64,000 bases of DNA from Novipirellula aureliae (lineage in GTDB: Bacteria > Planctomycetota > Planctomycetia > Pirellulales > Pirellulaceae): contig NZ_SJPY01000001.1 of assembly GCF_007860185.1 (NCBI RefSeq), positions 1,201,132-1,265,131 on the forward strand, in the 5' to 3' direction. The notes beneath the pieces are model-generated. The model was not told the origin of the DNA, made no database searches, and worked only from the letters and a program-made list of their open reading frames with translations. Below, piece by piece: positions 1 to 8,188 of this stretch (position 1 is its first letter; the number at the start of each line of letters is the position of its first letter). The position numbers and the translations under genes were made by a program.

Positions 1-1384
1 CCATCGGGATATTCCAGGTATTCGCTCGGTGGGCGGTGTAATCGAAGTTTTCACGAACGTTACGACCTCGGGTCGTAACGATGCGACCGTTTCCGAGGAA
101 ACGGTCGGCTACTTCAACAGCAGCTGACAGCAACCCCCCCGGATTCCCGCGAACATCGATGATTAGCGACTGCATTCCTTGACGATGTAGATCCCATAAC
201 GCTTGCTCGACGTCGCGAGTCGTTGTTTTTTGGAAGTTGGTCAAACGCAGGTAGCCAACTTTGTTTTGGAGATCGACGAGATGGACGTTCTCGACACATG
301 GAACCTCGACACGTCGACGCTCGACCGTCAGGTCCCGGGTCGTCCCATTCGCGCTGGTCAAACGGATTGAAACGAACGAGTTTTCTGGCCCTCGCAGTAG
401 ATCGGCTGCATAGTTCGAATCACCGTTGGTCGTTTCGCAATCATCAACGCGGACGATCCTGTCACCCGCAACGATCCCAGCTTGCTCAGCCGGTCCGCCT
501 GGAATCACCGAAACGATCTGCAGGTAATCGGTTTCCGCTTTCAATTCGATGCCCAGACCAACAAAGTTTCCTTCGATATTCGAGAACATCTCGTCAAGTT
601 GGTTGCCTGACAACAAACGTGTGTAGGGATCGAGGGTAGAGACAGCACCCCCAACGTATTCCAGAATCGTGGCTGTCGGTGAGAGTCCAATGCGTTCTTT
701 CGCAATCCCCGCGACGTAGGCCACATTGGCACGCAAATCAAAACGAGTTGAGGTGCTGCGGTTCGTTAATTCATGATGCACGTTTTGCCGAAAATGCTCC
801 ACTGCATTCGGGTCCGCCTTCTGCAGCAAATGGGATGCGAATCGATCTTCGGTCAAGGCAACTTCGAGCGCGGCGGTCCCATGCAACATCACGCGGCCCC
901 AATCGACATCATCCACGTAGTGGGTTTGTAGATTGGCAAGGATCTCGGAGTACAGATCCAATGCTTGCTCGGTCGACAATTGATCAATCGAACTCACAAA
1001 ACTGCTGTCTTGATATCGACGGTTGACGTCATAGTGCAGTTTGGCGATCACCATGCGCTGATACAGCATCGCATTTTCGGGATACTTCTTGATCGCCTTT
1101 TCGTAGTGACGGACTGCGTCAGCCCACAAATGAGATTGCTCGAACTCGAGGCCTATGGTGAGCAGCTCATCGTCGCTGTGGATCGGTGCCAGACTCGTCG
1201 GTTCGGATTCGTTTTCCGAACTCGAGTGAGCGGCCTCGGTTTTGGGCGAGATCCACGAAGGGCCCTGTGCCGACACTCGGCATACACAACCCAACAGCGA
1301 AGCGAGCGTCAATGAACCTGCGACTGCGATGCGAAGACAGCACCGACGCGACAAGCGGCCAGAGATCTGATTGATCCAATCCAT
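1..1384 (-). CDS. S41 family C-terminal processing peptidase, 3' part outside window
   Basis: Reading from the ATG at 1384 leftward, one open frame of about 461 codons runs off the window edge. The N-terminus has a hydrophobic segment ending in LASLLGC, a lipobox-like site, with a possible signal peptidase I site (VSA-Q) just after. A helical TPR-like stretch follows. A PDZ domain lies at about residues 265-350 (VGLGIELKAE, then VIPGGPAEQAGI and GDRIVRVDD). The start of the S41 core includes the motif IDVRGNPGGLL at about residue 408. This order is that of CtpA/Prc proteases, which trim C-termini of exported proteins. The catalytic Ser-Lys pair would lie further left, outside the window, so activity cannot be judged. 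No clear Shine-Dalgarno sequence was seen. Confidence 0.88.
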   Translation of the reverse strand, partial: MDWINQISGRLSRRCCLRIAVAGSLTLASLLGCVCRVSAQGPSWISPKTEAAHSSSENESEPTSLAPIHSDDELLTIGLEFEQSHLWADAVRHYEKAIKKYPENAMLYQRMVIAKLHYDVNRRYQDSSFVSSIDQLSTEQALDLYSEILANLQTHYVDDVDWGRVMLHGTAALEVALTEDRFASHLLQKADPNAVEHFRQNVHHELTNRSTSTRFDLRANVAYVAGIAKERIGLSPTATILEYVGGAVSTLDPYTRLLSGNQLDEMFSNIEGNFVGLGIELKAETDYLQIVSVIPGGPAEQAGIVAGDRIVRVDDCETTNGDSNYAADLLRGPENSFVSIRLTSANGTTRDLTVERRRVEVPCVENVHLVDLQNKVGYLRLTNFQKTTTRDVEQALWDLHRQGMQSLIIDVRGNPGGLLSAAVEVADRFLGNGRIVTTRGRNVRENFDYTAHRANTWNIPM

Positions 1385-1933
1385 GCGTGCAAAATCCAAA
1401 AGCGTCAACCAGCGGAGGTCCCGCAGCCGTCAAGGGAGGTGACGGTCGCTTGAAGCTGCGAGCCAGACGCTGAGAGCAGGCAGCTGAGGAAATATAGGTC
1501 ACGAAAAGTGCCGGGTCAAAAAATGGCATGGGTGAAAATTCCGGAAATTTAAACCAAACCCACTCGCTGGTATTGTCGCAAGTAGGTCGATAGGATCGTT
1601 CCGGTCCTGCGGCTAACTAGGCTTGAAAAAAACGCCGCATATTCTTGTCTTATGGTCGCGTTTAATGCTTTCGCATCTCTCCAAAGTTTCACAAGAATGT
1701 TTCACACGGGCCAAATTACCTTTCATGCATCCGCTGCAATAAAACCGATTTTGCAATCGTTGTGGCTTCCACGCTAACAATAGGCATTGTCCAGCTACGG
1801 GACAATGAATATTCAAGCGAAATGGTCAGAAAATCAGGTTGACATGCGAGGCCAATTCTTTCTACCGTCAGACTCGGTTTTTCTATGAATTTTTACCATC
1901 GGATCGCACCGTCTATTTCGACGACCAAACTGC
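1385..1933. other. intergenic stretch, no gene recognised
   Basis: About 550 bases separate the S41 protease start from the lipase-like gene. A small reverse-strand frame (1613-1816) has no recognisable features. The region presumably holds the protease promoter. No hairpin followed by a T-run stands out. Confidence 0.5.
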
Positions 1934-4564
1934 ATGACGCATCGCGTTTTACCGGACGGATCTGTCGCCATTGACACGCCAAAGCGTGGCAATGCAGGAC
2001 GATATGTGATCCATGTGTTTCGCCGAGTGGCTGTTGGGCTTGCGGAGGATCCTCGTGCTTCAGGATCTTTAACAAGATCCACTACGTTTGGATGTGCTTT
2101 AGGATCTTTAACAAGATCCACTACGATTGGATGTGCTTCAGGATCTTTAACAAGATCCACTACGATTGGATGTGCTTCAGGATCTTTAACAAGATCCACT
2201 ACGTTTGGATGTGCTTTAGGATCTTTAACAAGATCCACTACGTTTGGATGTGCTTCAGGATCTTTAACAAGATCCACTACGATTGGATGTGCGTCAGGAC
2301 CTTTGACAAGATCCACTACGATTGGATGTGCTTCAGGATCTTTAACAAGATCCACTACGATTGGATGTGCTTCAGGATCTTTAACAAGATCCACTACGTT
2401 TGGATGTGCTTCAGGATCTTTAACAAGATCCACTACGATTGGATGTGCTTCAGGACCTTTGACAAGATCCACTACGATTGGATGTGCTTCAGGATCTTTA
2501 ACAAGATCCACTACGTTTGGATGTGCTTCAGGATCTTTAACAAGATCCACTACGATTGGATGTCTTCGGTGTCTGTTCATTCTGGCGTTGCTACTCGCCA
2601 TTCCTCTCGGTTCGGGTTGCACCTCGCCTCGCTACTTGGCAAACCGGAAAATACGCGAAAACCCTCTTGCCGGCACTCTCAAACTGGTTGGCTTTAAAGG
2701 CCCACAAATCAGCGAACGAACCTGGAGCACGCTCACTCGATTTGGGCTCGACGATCAATACACTTCCGACCACAACAAGTGCTTTGTCAGTATCCGAAAA
2801 ACAATCAACGCAAATCCAGACCCTGAATTGGTCTACGCTCTCAGTGAGCTGTCGTACGTTGAAGGCAAGAAAGCCGAACGCAGTGGCAATTTGACCGATG
2901 CACTTAGCCACTACGGAGTCGCGCTCACCAATAGCTACGACTATTTGTTTAGCGACGATTTACAAACCACGCGAAATGCATTCGATCCTCAGTTTCGGTC
3001 CGCTTGTGATTTGTACAACGAATCGCTCGAGGATACACTTCGTATCCTCTGCTCCGAACATCACATCGAACCAGGCAGCACCTACACGATTAAGACCCCC
3101 GGTCGGGAGTTTGTCGTGCGAACCGAGATGCACGGAAAATGGAAACCCGAGGAATTTGATCGCTACGAGTTCGTAAGCGACTTTGACATTCAAACACTCC
3201 GCAATCGGCACACCACTTACGGACTTGGAGTGCCACTCATTGCGGTTCGCAAAACATTCTCGAAGGACAATCCAAAAGAACGCTTTTATCCGGATGGACT
3301 TAGCTATGCCGTTTCGGCAATGATGCGCTGCGTCCCAAGCAGGGACAATACCCGGCCCGGTGAATCACCGACCTGTGTTTTGGAGTTTTTTGATCCCCTG
3401 CAAGCCAATCAAATCGAAATTGCTAATCAGTGGGTTCCACTCGAAACCGATCTGACCACTCCTTTGGCGTTCTACTTAGACAGTCCCGAGTTTCGCAAAC
3501 GCAACCAGGCGACTGAAGGCTTGCTCGATCCCGACGGCTCACAACAACGGCGCGGGATCTATATGCTCGAACCGTACGACCCCAATCGGATTCCCGTCTT
3601 GATGGTACACGGCTTGTGGTCGAGTCCGCTGACGTGGATGGATATGTTCAATGATCTACGAAGTTTTCCTGAAATACGCGAGCGATACCAGTTTTGGTTC
3701 TATCTTTATCCGACGGGCCAGCCGTTTTGGATAAGTGCTGCGCAACTTCGCAGCGACCTGCTCGCAACGCGTAAGGCGTTTGACGCGGGGCACCGTGACC
3801 ATGCGATCGACCAAATGGTCCTCGTTGGCCACAGTATGGGCGGATTGGTAAGTCGCATGCAAACCATGGAAAGCGGTGATGATTTTTGGAATATCGTTAG
3901 TGACAAGCCGTCGGAGAAGTTAAAAGGGTCCGACCAAGACCGCGTGAAGCTGGTCAGTACCCTGTTTTTCCAGCCCAATCAATCGGTGCGTCGCGTCATT
4001 ACCATTGGCACTCCCCACCGGGGTAGCGACTTTGCGAACGACTACACTCGCTGGTTGGCACGAAAGTTCATCAAACTACCGCAGATGTTTGTTTCTACCG
4101 GCCAGCGTTTAACTCGCGAAAACCCTGGCTTCTTCCGAGACACTGAATTGTTGACCACTGCGAATGCGATCGATTCTCTCTCACCTGAATCGCCGATCTT
4201 TCCCGTCATGATGCGGGCCAAAAAGTCAGAGAATGTCAAGTTTCATAACATCGTTGGCGTGATTGAAAAGCCTGGCATCTTTGCGTCGCGAACAAGTCGG
4301 GGTGACGGAGTTGTCGAATATGAAAGTGCTCATATGGAGGATGTGGAAAGTGAGTTGGTTGTCGATTCCGAACACACAACCATTCACATGACGGGCAAGA
4401 CCATCTTTGAAGTTCGCCGCGTTTTACTCGAGCACCTAAGGCAGTTGGATGCCGAGGATCGAGTTGCCATTCGTCAAAATGCCGAAGCTTATCGGGCCCA
4501 CGCCGCGTCGCCGGATCGTGCAGACGATACGTCGGTGGAGTCGGTGGAGATGATCACCCGATAA
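1934..4564 (+). CDS. lipase/esterase-like alpha/beta hydrolase lipoprotein with repeat-expanded N-terminus
   Basis: The body of the protein is an alpha/beta hydrolase: VLMVHGLWSSPLTW is the strand-1/oxyanion region, VLVGHSMGGL carries the nucleophile serine, TIGTPHRGSDFAN follows, then GDGVVEYESAH with a likely acid and SEHTTIHM with the likely catalytic histidine. This resembles secreted lipases or lecithin:cholesterol-acyltransferase-like esterases. A typical lipoprotein signal (LFILALLLAIPLGSGC) begins near 2570, not at the start of the frame. Before it lie 13 in-frame copies of a 13-residue unit containing GSLTRSTT, encoded by the 39-bp array. No ATG, GTG or TTG occurs in this frame between the array and the signal segment, so the only conventional start seen is the ATG at 1934, giving 876 residues. 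Whether translation begins there is unsure. The hydrolase identity is firm; its substrate is unknown. Confidence 0.75.
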   Translation: MTHRVLPDGSVAIDTPKRGNAGRYVIHVFRRVAVGLAEDPRASGSLTRSTTFGCALGSLTRSTTIGCASGSLTRSTTIGCASGSLTRSTTFGCALGSLTRSTTFGCASGSLTRSTTIGCASGPLTRSTTIGCASGSLTRSTTIGCASGSLTRSTTFGCASGSLTRSTTIGCASGPLTRSTTIGCASGSLTRSTTFGCASGSLTRSTTIGCLRCLFILALLLAIPLGSGCTSPRYLANRKIRENPLAGTLKLVGFKGPQISERTWSTLTRFGLDDQYTSDHNKCFVSIRKTINANPDPELVYALSELSYVEGKKAERSGNLTDALSHYGVALTNSYDYLFSDDLQTTRNAFDPQFRSACDLYNESLEDTLRILCSEHHIEPGSTYTIKTPGREFVVRTEMHGKWKPEEFDRYEFVSDFDIQTLRNRHTTYGLGVPLIAVRKTFSKDNPKERFYPDGLSYAVSAMMRCVPSRDNTRPGESPTCVLEFFDPLQANQIEIANQWVPLETDLTTPLAFYLDSPEFRKRNQATEGLLDPDGSQQRRGIYMLEPYDPNRIPVLMVHGLWSSPLTWMDMFNDLRSFPEIRERYQFWFYLYPTGQPFWISAAQLRSDLLATRKAFDAGHRDHAIDQMVLVGHSMGGLVSRMQTMESGDDFWNIVSDKPSEKLKGSDQDRVKLVSTLFFQPNQSVRRVITIGTPHRGSDFANDYTRWLARKFIKLPQMFVSTGQRLTRENPGFFRDTELLTTANAIDSLSPESPIFPVMMRAKKSENVKFHNIVGVIEKPGIFASRTSRGDGVVEYESAHMEDVESELVVDSEHTTIHMTGKTIFEVRRVLLEHLRQLDAEDRVAIRQNAEAYRAHAASPDRADDTSVESVEMITR
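2063..2569 (+). repeat. 13-copy 39-bp tandem repeat with an internal hairpin
   Basis: Units start at 2063 and every 39 bases up to 2531. Each begins with the perfect hairpin GGATCTT-TAAC-AAGATCC and continues with ACTACGATTGGATGTGCTTCA or close variants (T for A in ATTGG, CTTTA for CTTCA). Two units (2297, 2453) carry GGACCTTTGACAAGATCC. The unit length is a multiple of three and lacks stops in several frames on both strands, so copy-number change keeps the frame. Confidence 0.95.
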
Positions 4565-4582
4565 CCCATTGCAAAAACGAGC

Positions 4583-5110
4583 CTATTGCAAAAACGCCGC
4601 CAAAGGTGCTCGCCCGTTACGGATCTTAACACGCTCTAGCGAAACGTGCGGTGCAGTCAGGTTGCTGAAACGGTTGATGGGTTCGCGGCGACGTGGGCTT
4701 ACGGAGAGGCCATCCGCTTGAATGCCATCCGCTTGAATGCCAGTGGACTGCGAACCAGCCTTGCTGCGATTCGGTATCAATACAGGGTGTGCGAAGGCCT
4801 GTTCACGCTCGCTGATTTGAGCTGCTTCGTTTTCACGTTTCATCGACTCAAGATCGAGCTCGTTTTCTCCGATCAAAGTCGTATCCAGCGTCGACGTGCG
4901 TTCTCGGCTTTCCAATGCTTTGGAACCGCGTCCCTTTTTGCTCGTTGCACCCTTGTCGTGATGTGCTTCCAACTCCGAACGCAACACTCGTACGTCCCGC
5001 GGAGCGTCGATGCCCAGACGCACCTTGCCACCTTCAACCCGGATGAGGGTAATGGTGATGTCGTCGCCGATTTGAATCGATTCGTTTAGTTTGCGTGATA
5101 GAACTAACAT
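4583..5110 (-). CDS. csrA: carbon storage regulator CsrA with long C-terminal extension
   Basis: The start MLVLSRKLNESIQIGDDITITLI is the CsrA/RsmA RNA-binding fold, followed by RVEGGKVRLGIDAPRDVRVLRSEL. CsrA binds GGA motifs in mRNA leaders and alters translation or stability. The ATG at 5110 is chosen because AGGAG lies eight bases upstream and the protein then begins with the conserved MLVLSRK; the open frame continues further upstream but without family similarity. Normal CsrA has about 60-70 residues; this one has 175. The extra roughly 110 residues are hydrophilic and charged, with an internal duplication giving IQADGIQADG (15-bp direct repeat near 4715-4741). No known domain was recognised in the tail. 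Confidence 0.9.
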   Translation of the reverse strand: MLVLSRKLNESIQIGDDITITLIRVEGGKVRLGIDAPRDVRVLRSELEAHHDKGATSKKGRGSKALESRERTSTLDTTLIGENELDLESMKRENEAAQISEREQAFAHPVLIPNRSKAGSQSTGIQADGIQADGLSVSPRRREPINRFSNLTAPHVSLERVKIRNGRAPLAAFLQ

Positions 5111-5472
5111 GGCAGGCTCCTTTGCCCAATTGGACTTCGTCGATAGATAAGATTTTTCACACAGCCGTTTGCGGCTTACGATCGATAGGTAATGCACAAC
5201 CCGTGCCAAACAACACTTCTCTTTTTGGGGATGCTCGTAAGTCTTTGGCGGAAAACGACTTGCGGCGATTTTGCAGGTTGGGATCGCCAGCGGTTATCGA
5301 TCACGGATGGAACGAATTACAAAGAGCTTGTAGTTTTGGGAACGGCTTATGTTCTGCGGAGTTTCGGCGCATAGGGACAAAAAAACCCGCAAATCACCTG
5401 GTCCAGCTCAACGGGGGCGAGTTTCGGCGAATTGCAAGCTTTAAAGTCGTTCGTTCAACGCAACGTTTGGCT
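5111..5472. other. intergenic stretch, no gene recognised
   Basis: About 360 bases lie between csrA and the HIT protein gene, both leftward. The csrA Shine-Dalgarno sequence is at the left edge. No convincing coding frame, tRNA or known repeat was seen. Confidence 0.5.
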
Positions 5473-5811
5473 TTAGCCGGGTGGCCAAGTCATTTGCCGT
5501 CCGCCGAGCAGATGAAAGTGAAGATGCGGTACCTCTTGGCCCCCGTCGTCTTTGCAGTTAACGACGACCCGGTAGCCTCCGCTTAGACCTTCCTGCTGGG
5601 CGACCTTCGCTGCAACGAGGATACAGCGTCCAACCATTTGCTCATCCTCGTCGCTCAAATCGTCGAGCGAGATGATCTCGCGTTTGGGGATCACCAAGAC
5701 ATGGACGGGTGCTTGGGGCGAAATATCGCGAAACGCCAAACAGAGTTCGTCTTCGTAAACGATGTCAGCCGGGATTTCGCGATCGATGATTTTCGTGAAA
5801 ATGGATGGCAT
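5473..5811 (-). CDS. HIT family (histidine triad) nucleotide-binding protein, HinT-like
   Basis: The 112-residue protein starts with the typical MPSIFTKIIDREIPADIVYED and has the histidine triad HLHFHLLGG, with H96, H98 and H100. HinT-type proteins are small dimeric purine nucleoside phosphoramidases. Length and motif positions match the family. It lies 33 bases downstream of prfB on the same strand and may be co-transcribed with it. Confidence 0.95.
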   Translation of the reverse strand: MPSIFTKIIDREIPADIVYEDELCLAFRDISPQAPVHVLVIPKREIISLDDLSDEDEQMVGRCILVAAKVAQQEGLSGGYRVVVNCKDDGGQEVPHLHFHLLGGRQMTWPPG

Positions 5812-5844
5812 GATTTTTCTCTTGCTTTTCCGTTAAAAAAAACT

Positions 5845-6949
5845 TTACGACGATTTCCCAGCACGCAAGCGTAGGAACGCGTCCAAGAAGCCTTGTAGTT
5901 CGCTGCCGTCCATGACGCTGTTAAAACTGCCTACGTAGTGGCCCGTCCGCGCGTCCTTGACGCGTTGATCCGGATGCAAAAAGTAATTTCGAATTTGGCT
6001 ACCGAAACCTGTTCTTGCTTGAGTCGCGTACTTGTCGGCGACTTCTGCTTCGCGACGTTCCTCTTCAATTCGAGCCATTTTCGCGCGCAACATCTTCCAG
6101 GCCGTAGCCCGATTTTGATGTTGGCTCCGTTCGTTTTGACAAGTGACGACCGTGTTGGTTGGAATGTGAGTCAAACGAATTGCACTGTCGGTTTTGTTGA
6201 CGTGTTGCCCTCCAGCACCACCGGCACGATAGCGGTCTTCACGCACATCTTTTTCATCGATGTCGATCTCGATCGAGTCATCGATCTCGGGCGAAACGCT
6301 GACGGCTGCAAAACTGGTTTGACGTTTACTTTCACTGTTAAAGGGACTGATGCGTACTAGGCGGTGCATCCCCTCTTCGCCCTTTAAGTATCCGTAAGCC
6401 ATCGGCCCACGAACCGCGATCGAAGCGTTGTTGATACCCGCTTCTTCGTTTTCTTGTCGATCCAATAACTCGATCTTAAATTCCTCGCCTACCGCCCAGG
6501 CGGAATACATGCGCAATAGCATGTCGGCCCAGTCATTGGCGTCGGTGCCGCCATCGCGAGCATTGATGGTGACAATCGCACCCGCATGGTCATTCGGGCC
6601 GTTGAGCAGCGCCTTTAGCTCCAATTGATCCAGTTTTGTTTCGAGCCGCGATATTTCGCCAGCCACCTCGCCAGCGATCGATTCGTCCTCGTCCGCCATT
6701 TCAATCAATGCGGCTAAGTCCTCAACAGAGGTGGACAAATCGTTCAAAGGGCCGACAATAGACTTCAAGCTCTTTAACTGTGCGACCGTCTTCTGAGCCG
6801 ATTCGTTATCGTCCCAAAAAGTGGGTTGCCCCATTTGCGTTTCGATTTCCTTGATATCATTTTTTTTGCCAGCGTGGTCAAAGAGAGTCTCCTAGTTGGA
6901 CCAGACGCTCGCGAATCTTCTTGCTACGTTGAATTAGTTCAGCATCCAT
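5845..6949 (-). CDS. prfB: peptide chain release factor 2, expressed by +1 programmed frameshift
   Basis: The main frame (5845-6879) encodes RF2. It has the stop-codon recognition motif SPF in RISPFNSESKRQTSF and the GGQ motif in AGGAGGQHVNKTDSAIRL that triggers peptide release at UGA and UAA stops. The N-terminus is in another frame: from ATG 6949, 23 codons ending in LGDSL lead to an in-frame TGA at 6878-6880. Skipping base 6880 continues as DHAGKKNDIKEIE, matching the usual RF2 N-terminal helix. The joined product (6949-6881 plus 6879-5845) is about 367 residues, close to the 365 of E. coli. It is divergent from mnmA. Confidence 0.95.
6877..6893 (-). promoter_or_regulatory. prfB programmed +1 frameshift site
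   Basis: On the minus strand an internal Shine-Dalgarno-like AGGAG is followed five bases later by CTT TGA C. This is the conserved RF2 autoregulatory slip site: when RF2 is scarce the ribosome slips on CTT past the UGA and makes RF2. The spacing after AGGAG is slightly longer than in E. coli. Confidence 0.92.
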
Positions 6950-7039
6950 TGGATTGGTGGACTCCGGAATATAGTGGGTTAGGGCGAAAACGAATATCAT
7001 CACACTCCAATATCATATCGACGACGAGAGAAAAAAAAC

Positions 7040-8188
7040 ATGGCACGCGTGGTTCTAGCAATGAGCGGTGGCGTCGACAGCAGCGTGGCGGCTCATCTGC
7101 TGTTGGAAGCCGGCCATGAGTGCGTTGGCGTCTTTATGCGGCACGGTGAAGAATCGGCAAAGGTTTGCAAGGTGGACGCTGGTAATGCTGAGACGACGAA
7201 CGCTTCCTCGTTGCCCGTTTTGTCGGGACTTCCACAAGGGCGAGCGGATCATAAACAAGGATGCTGTACAGCGTCGGATGCTGCCGACGCTCGGCGAGTC
7301 GCCTCGAAAATGGGCATTCCGTTTTACGCTCTCGATTTGCAGGAAGATTTCCGCCGCATCGTTGACTATTTTGTCGACGACTATCTAAACGGGCGAACAC
7401 CGAACCCCTGTGTTAAATGCAATCACTGGATCAAATTCGGCAAATTGTTCGATTACGCTGATTCCGTCAACGCTGACTTTGTCGCGACAGGCCACTATGC
7501 TCGGCTTCTTGATGGAGCGGATGGCCCGCAGTTGCATCGCGGCCTTGATTCGAGCAAGGATCAATCGTACGCGTTATTTGGAATCGGCCACCAGCGTCTG
7601 CGGCGAATGATGCTGCCGGTTGGCGGTTTTGCGAAAACCGAAATCCGTGAAATGGCTGCTGGATTGGGGATGGGGGTGGCCGGCAAGAAAGACAGCCAAG
7701 AGATTTGCTTTGTGACCCAAGGCCACCACAGCGATTTTGTGAAAGGACGCCGCCCCGAAATGGTGGGTGCGACCGCTGGCGAAATTGTTACCGTCGATGG
7801 TAAGACCGTCGGAACTCACAATGGTTACGAAGCCTTCACGGTCGGCCAACGAAAGGGGTTGGGCGTGGCGATGGGGACACCTCATTTTGTTGTCCGCATT
7901 GAAACCGATACACAGCGCGTGGTGATCGGTCCGCCCGAAGCTCTTGACCGCAGCGGTTTCACCGCGATCGATACGAATTGGTTGGTCGATCCAAAAACGA
8001 TCTCCGAACAGGTCGGGATCCAAATTCGTTACAACGGTTCGCTACTTGCAGGACGAGTGATTTTAGATCACGACAACTTGAGCCGCTTTGAAGTGGAATT
8101 CGATACTCCGCAGCGAGCGGTTGCACCGGGACAGGCGGCGGTATTGTACGATGGTGATCGTGTCCTCGGTGGTGGGTGGATCGAATAG
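7040..8188 (+). CDS. mnmA: tRNA-specific 2-thiouridylase MnmA
   Basis: The protein inserts sulfur at C2 of the wobble uridine of Lys, Glu and Gln tRNAs. The ATP-pyrophosphatase P-loop SGGVDSS lies at residues 9-15. The two catalytic cysteines are in NPCVKCNHWIKFG (Cys124) and SQEICFV (Cys223). C-terminal beta-domain features (VGQRKGLG; AVAPGQAAVLYDGDRVLGGGWI) are complete. It has 382 residues, with about 20 extra near residues 45-65 compared with E. coli. The recQ-like gene starts directly after its stop. Confidence 0.96.
   Translation: MARVVLAMSGGVDSSVAAHLLLEAGHECVGVFMRHGEESAKVCKVDAGNAETTNASSLPVLSGLPQGRADHKQGCCTASDAADARRVASKMGIPFYALDLQEDFRRIVDYFVDDYLNGRTPNPCVKCNHWIKFGKLFDYADSVNADFVATGHYARLLDGADGPQLHRGLDSSKDQSYALFGIGHQRLRRMMLPVGGFAKTEIREMAAGLGMGVAGKKDSQEICFVTQGHHSDFVKGRRPEMVGATAGEIVTVDGKTVGTHNGYEAFTVGQRKGLGVAMGTPHFVVRIETDTQRVVIGPPEALDRSGFTAIDTNWLVDPKTISEQVGIQIRYNGSLLAGRVILDHDNLSRFEVEFDTPQRAVAPGQAAVLYDGDRVLGGGWIE

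Noticed and set aside
1613-1816. 67-residue minus-strand frame in the first intergenic region
   Set aside because: No RBS, signal or similarity that I can recognise.
1834-2622. Long minus-strand frame with repeated HPIVVDLVKDPEA
   Set aside because: It is the antisense reading of the 39-bp array, which lacks stops in several frames; no signal, RBS or family features outside the repeat.
5845-6834. prfB starting at the internal Met 6834
   Set aside because: The missing N-terminus is present in another frame with a classic +1 frameshift site, so the gene is not truncated.
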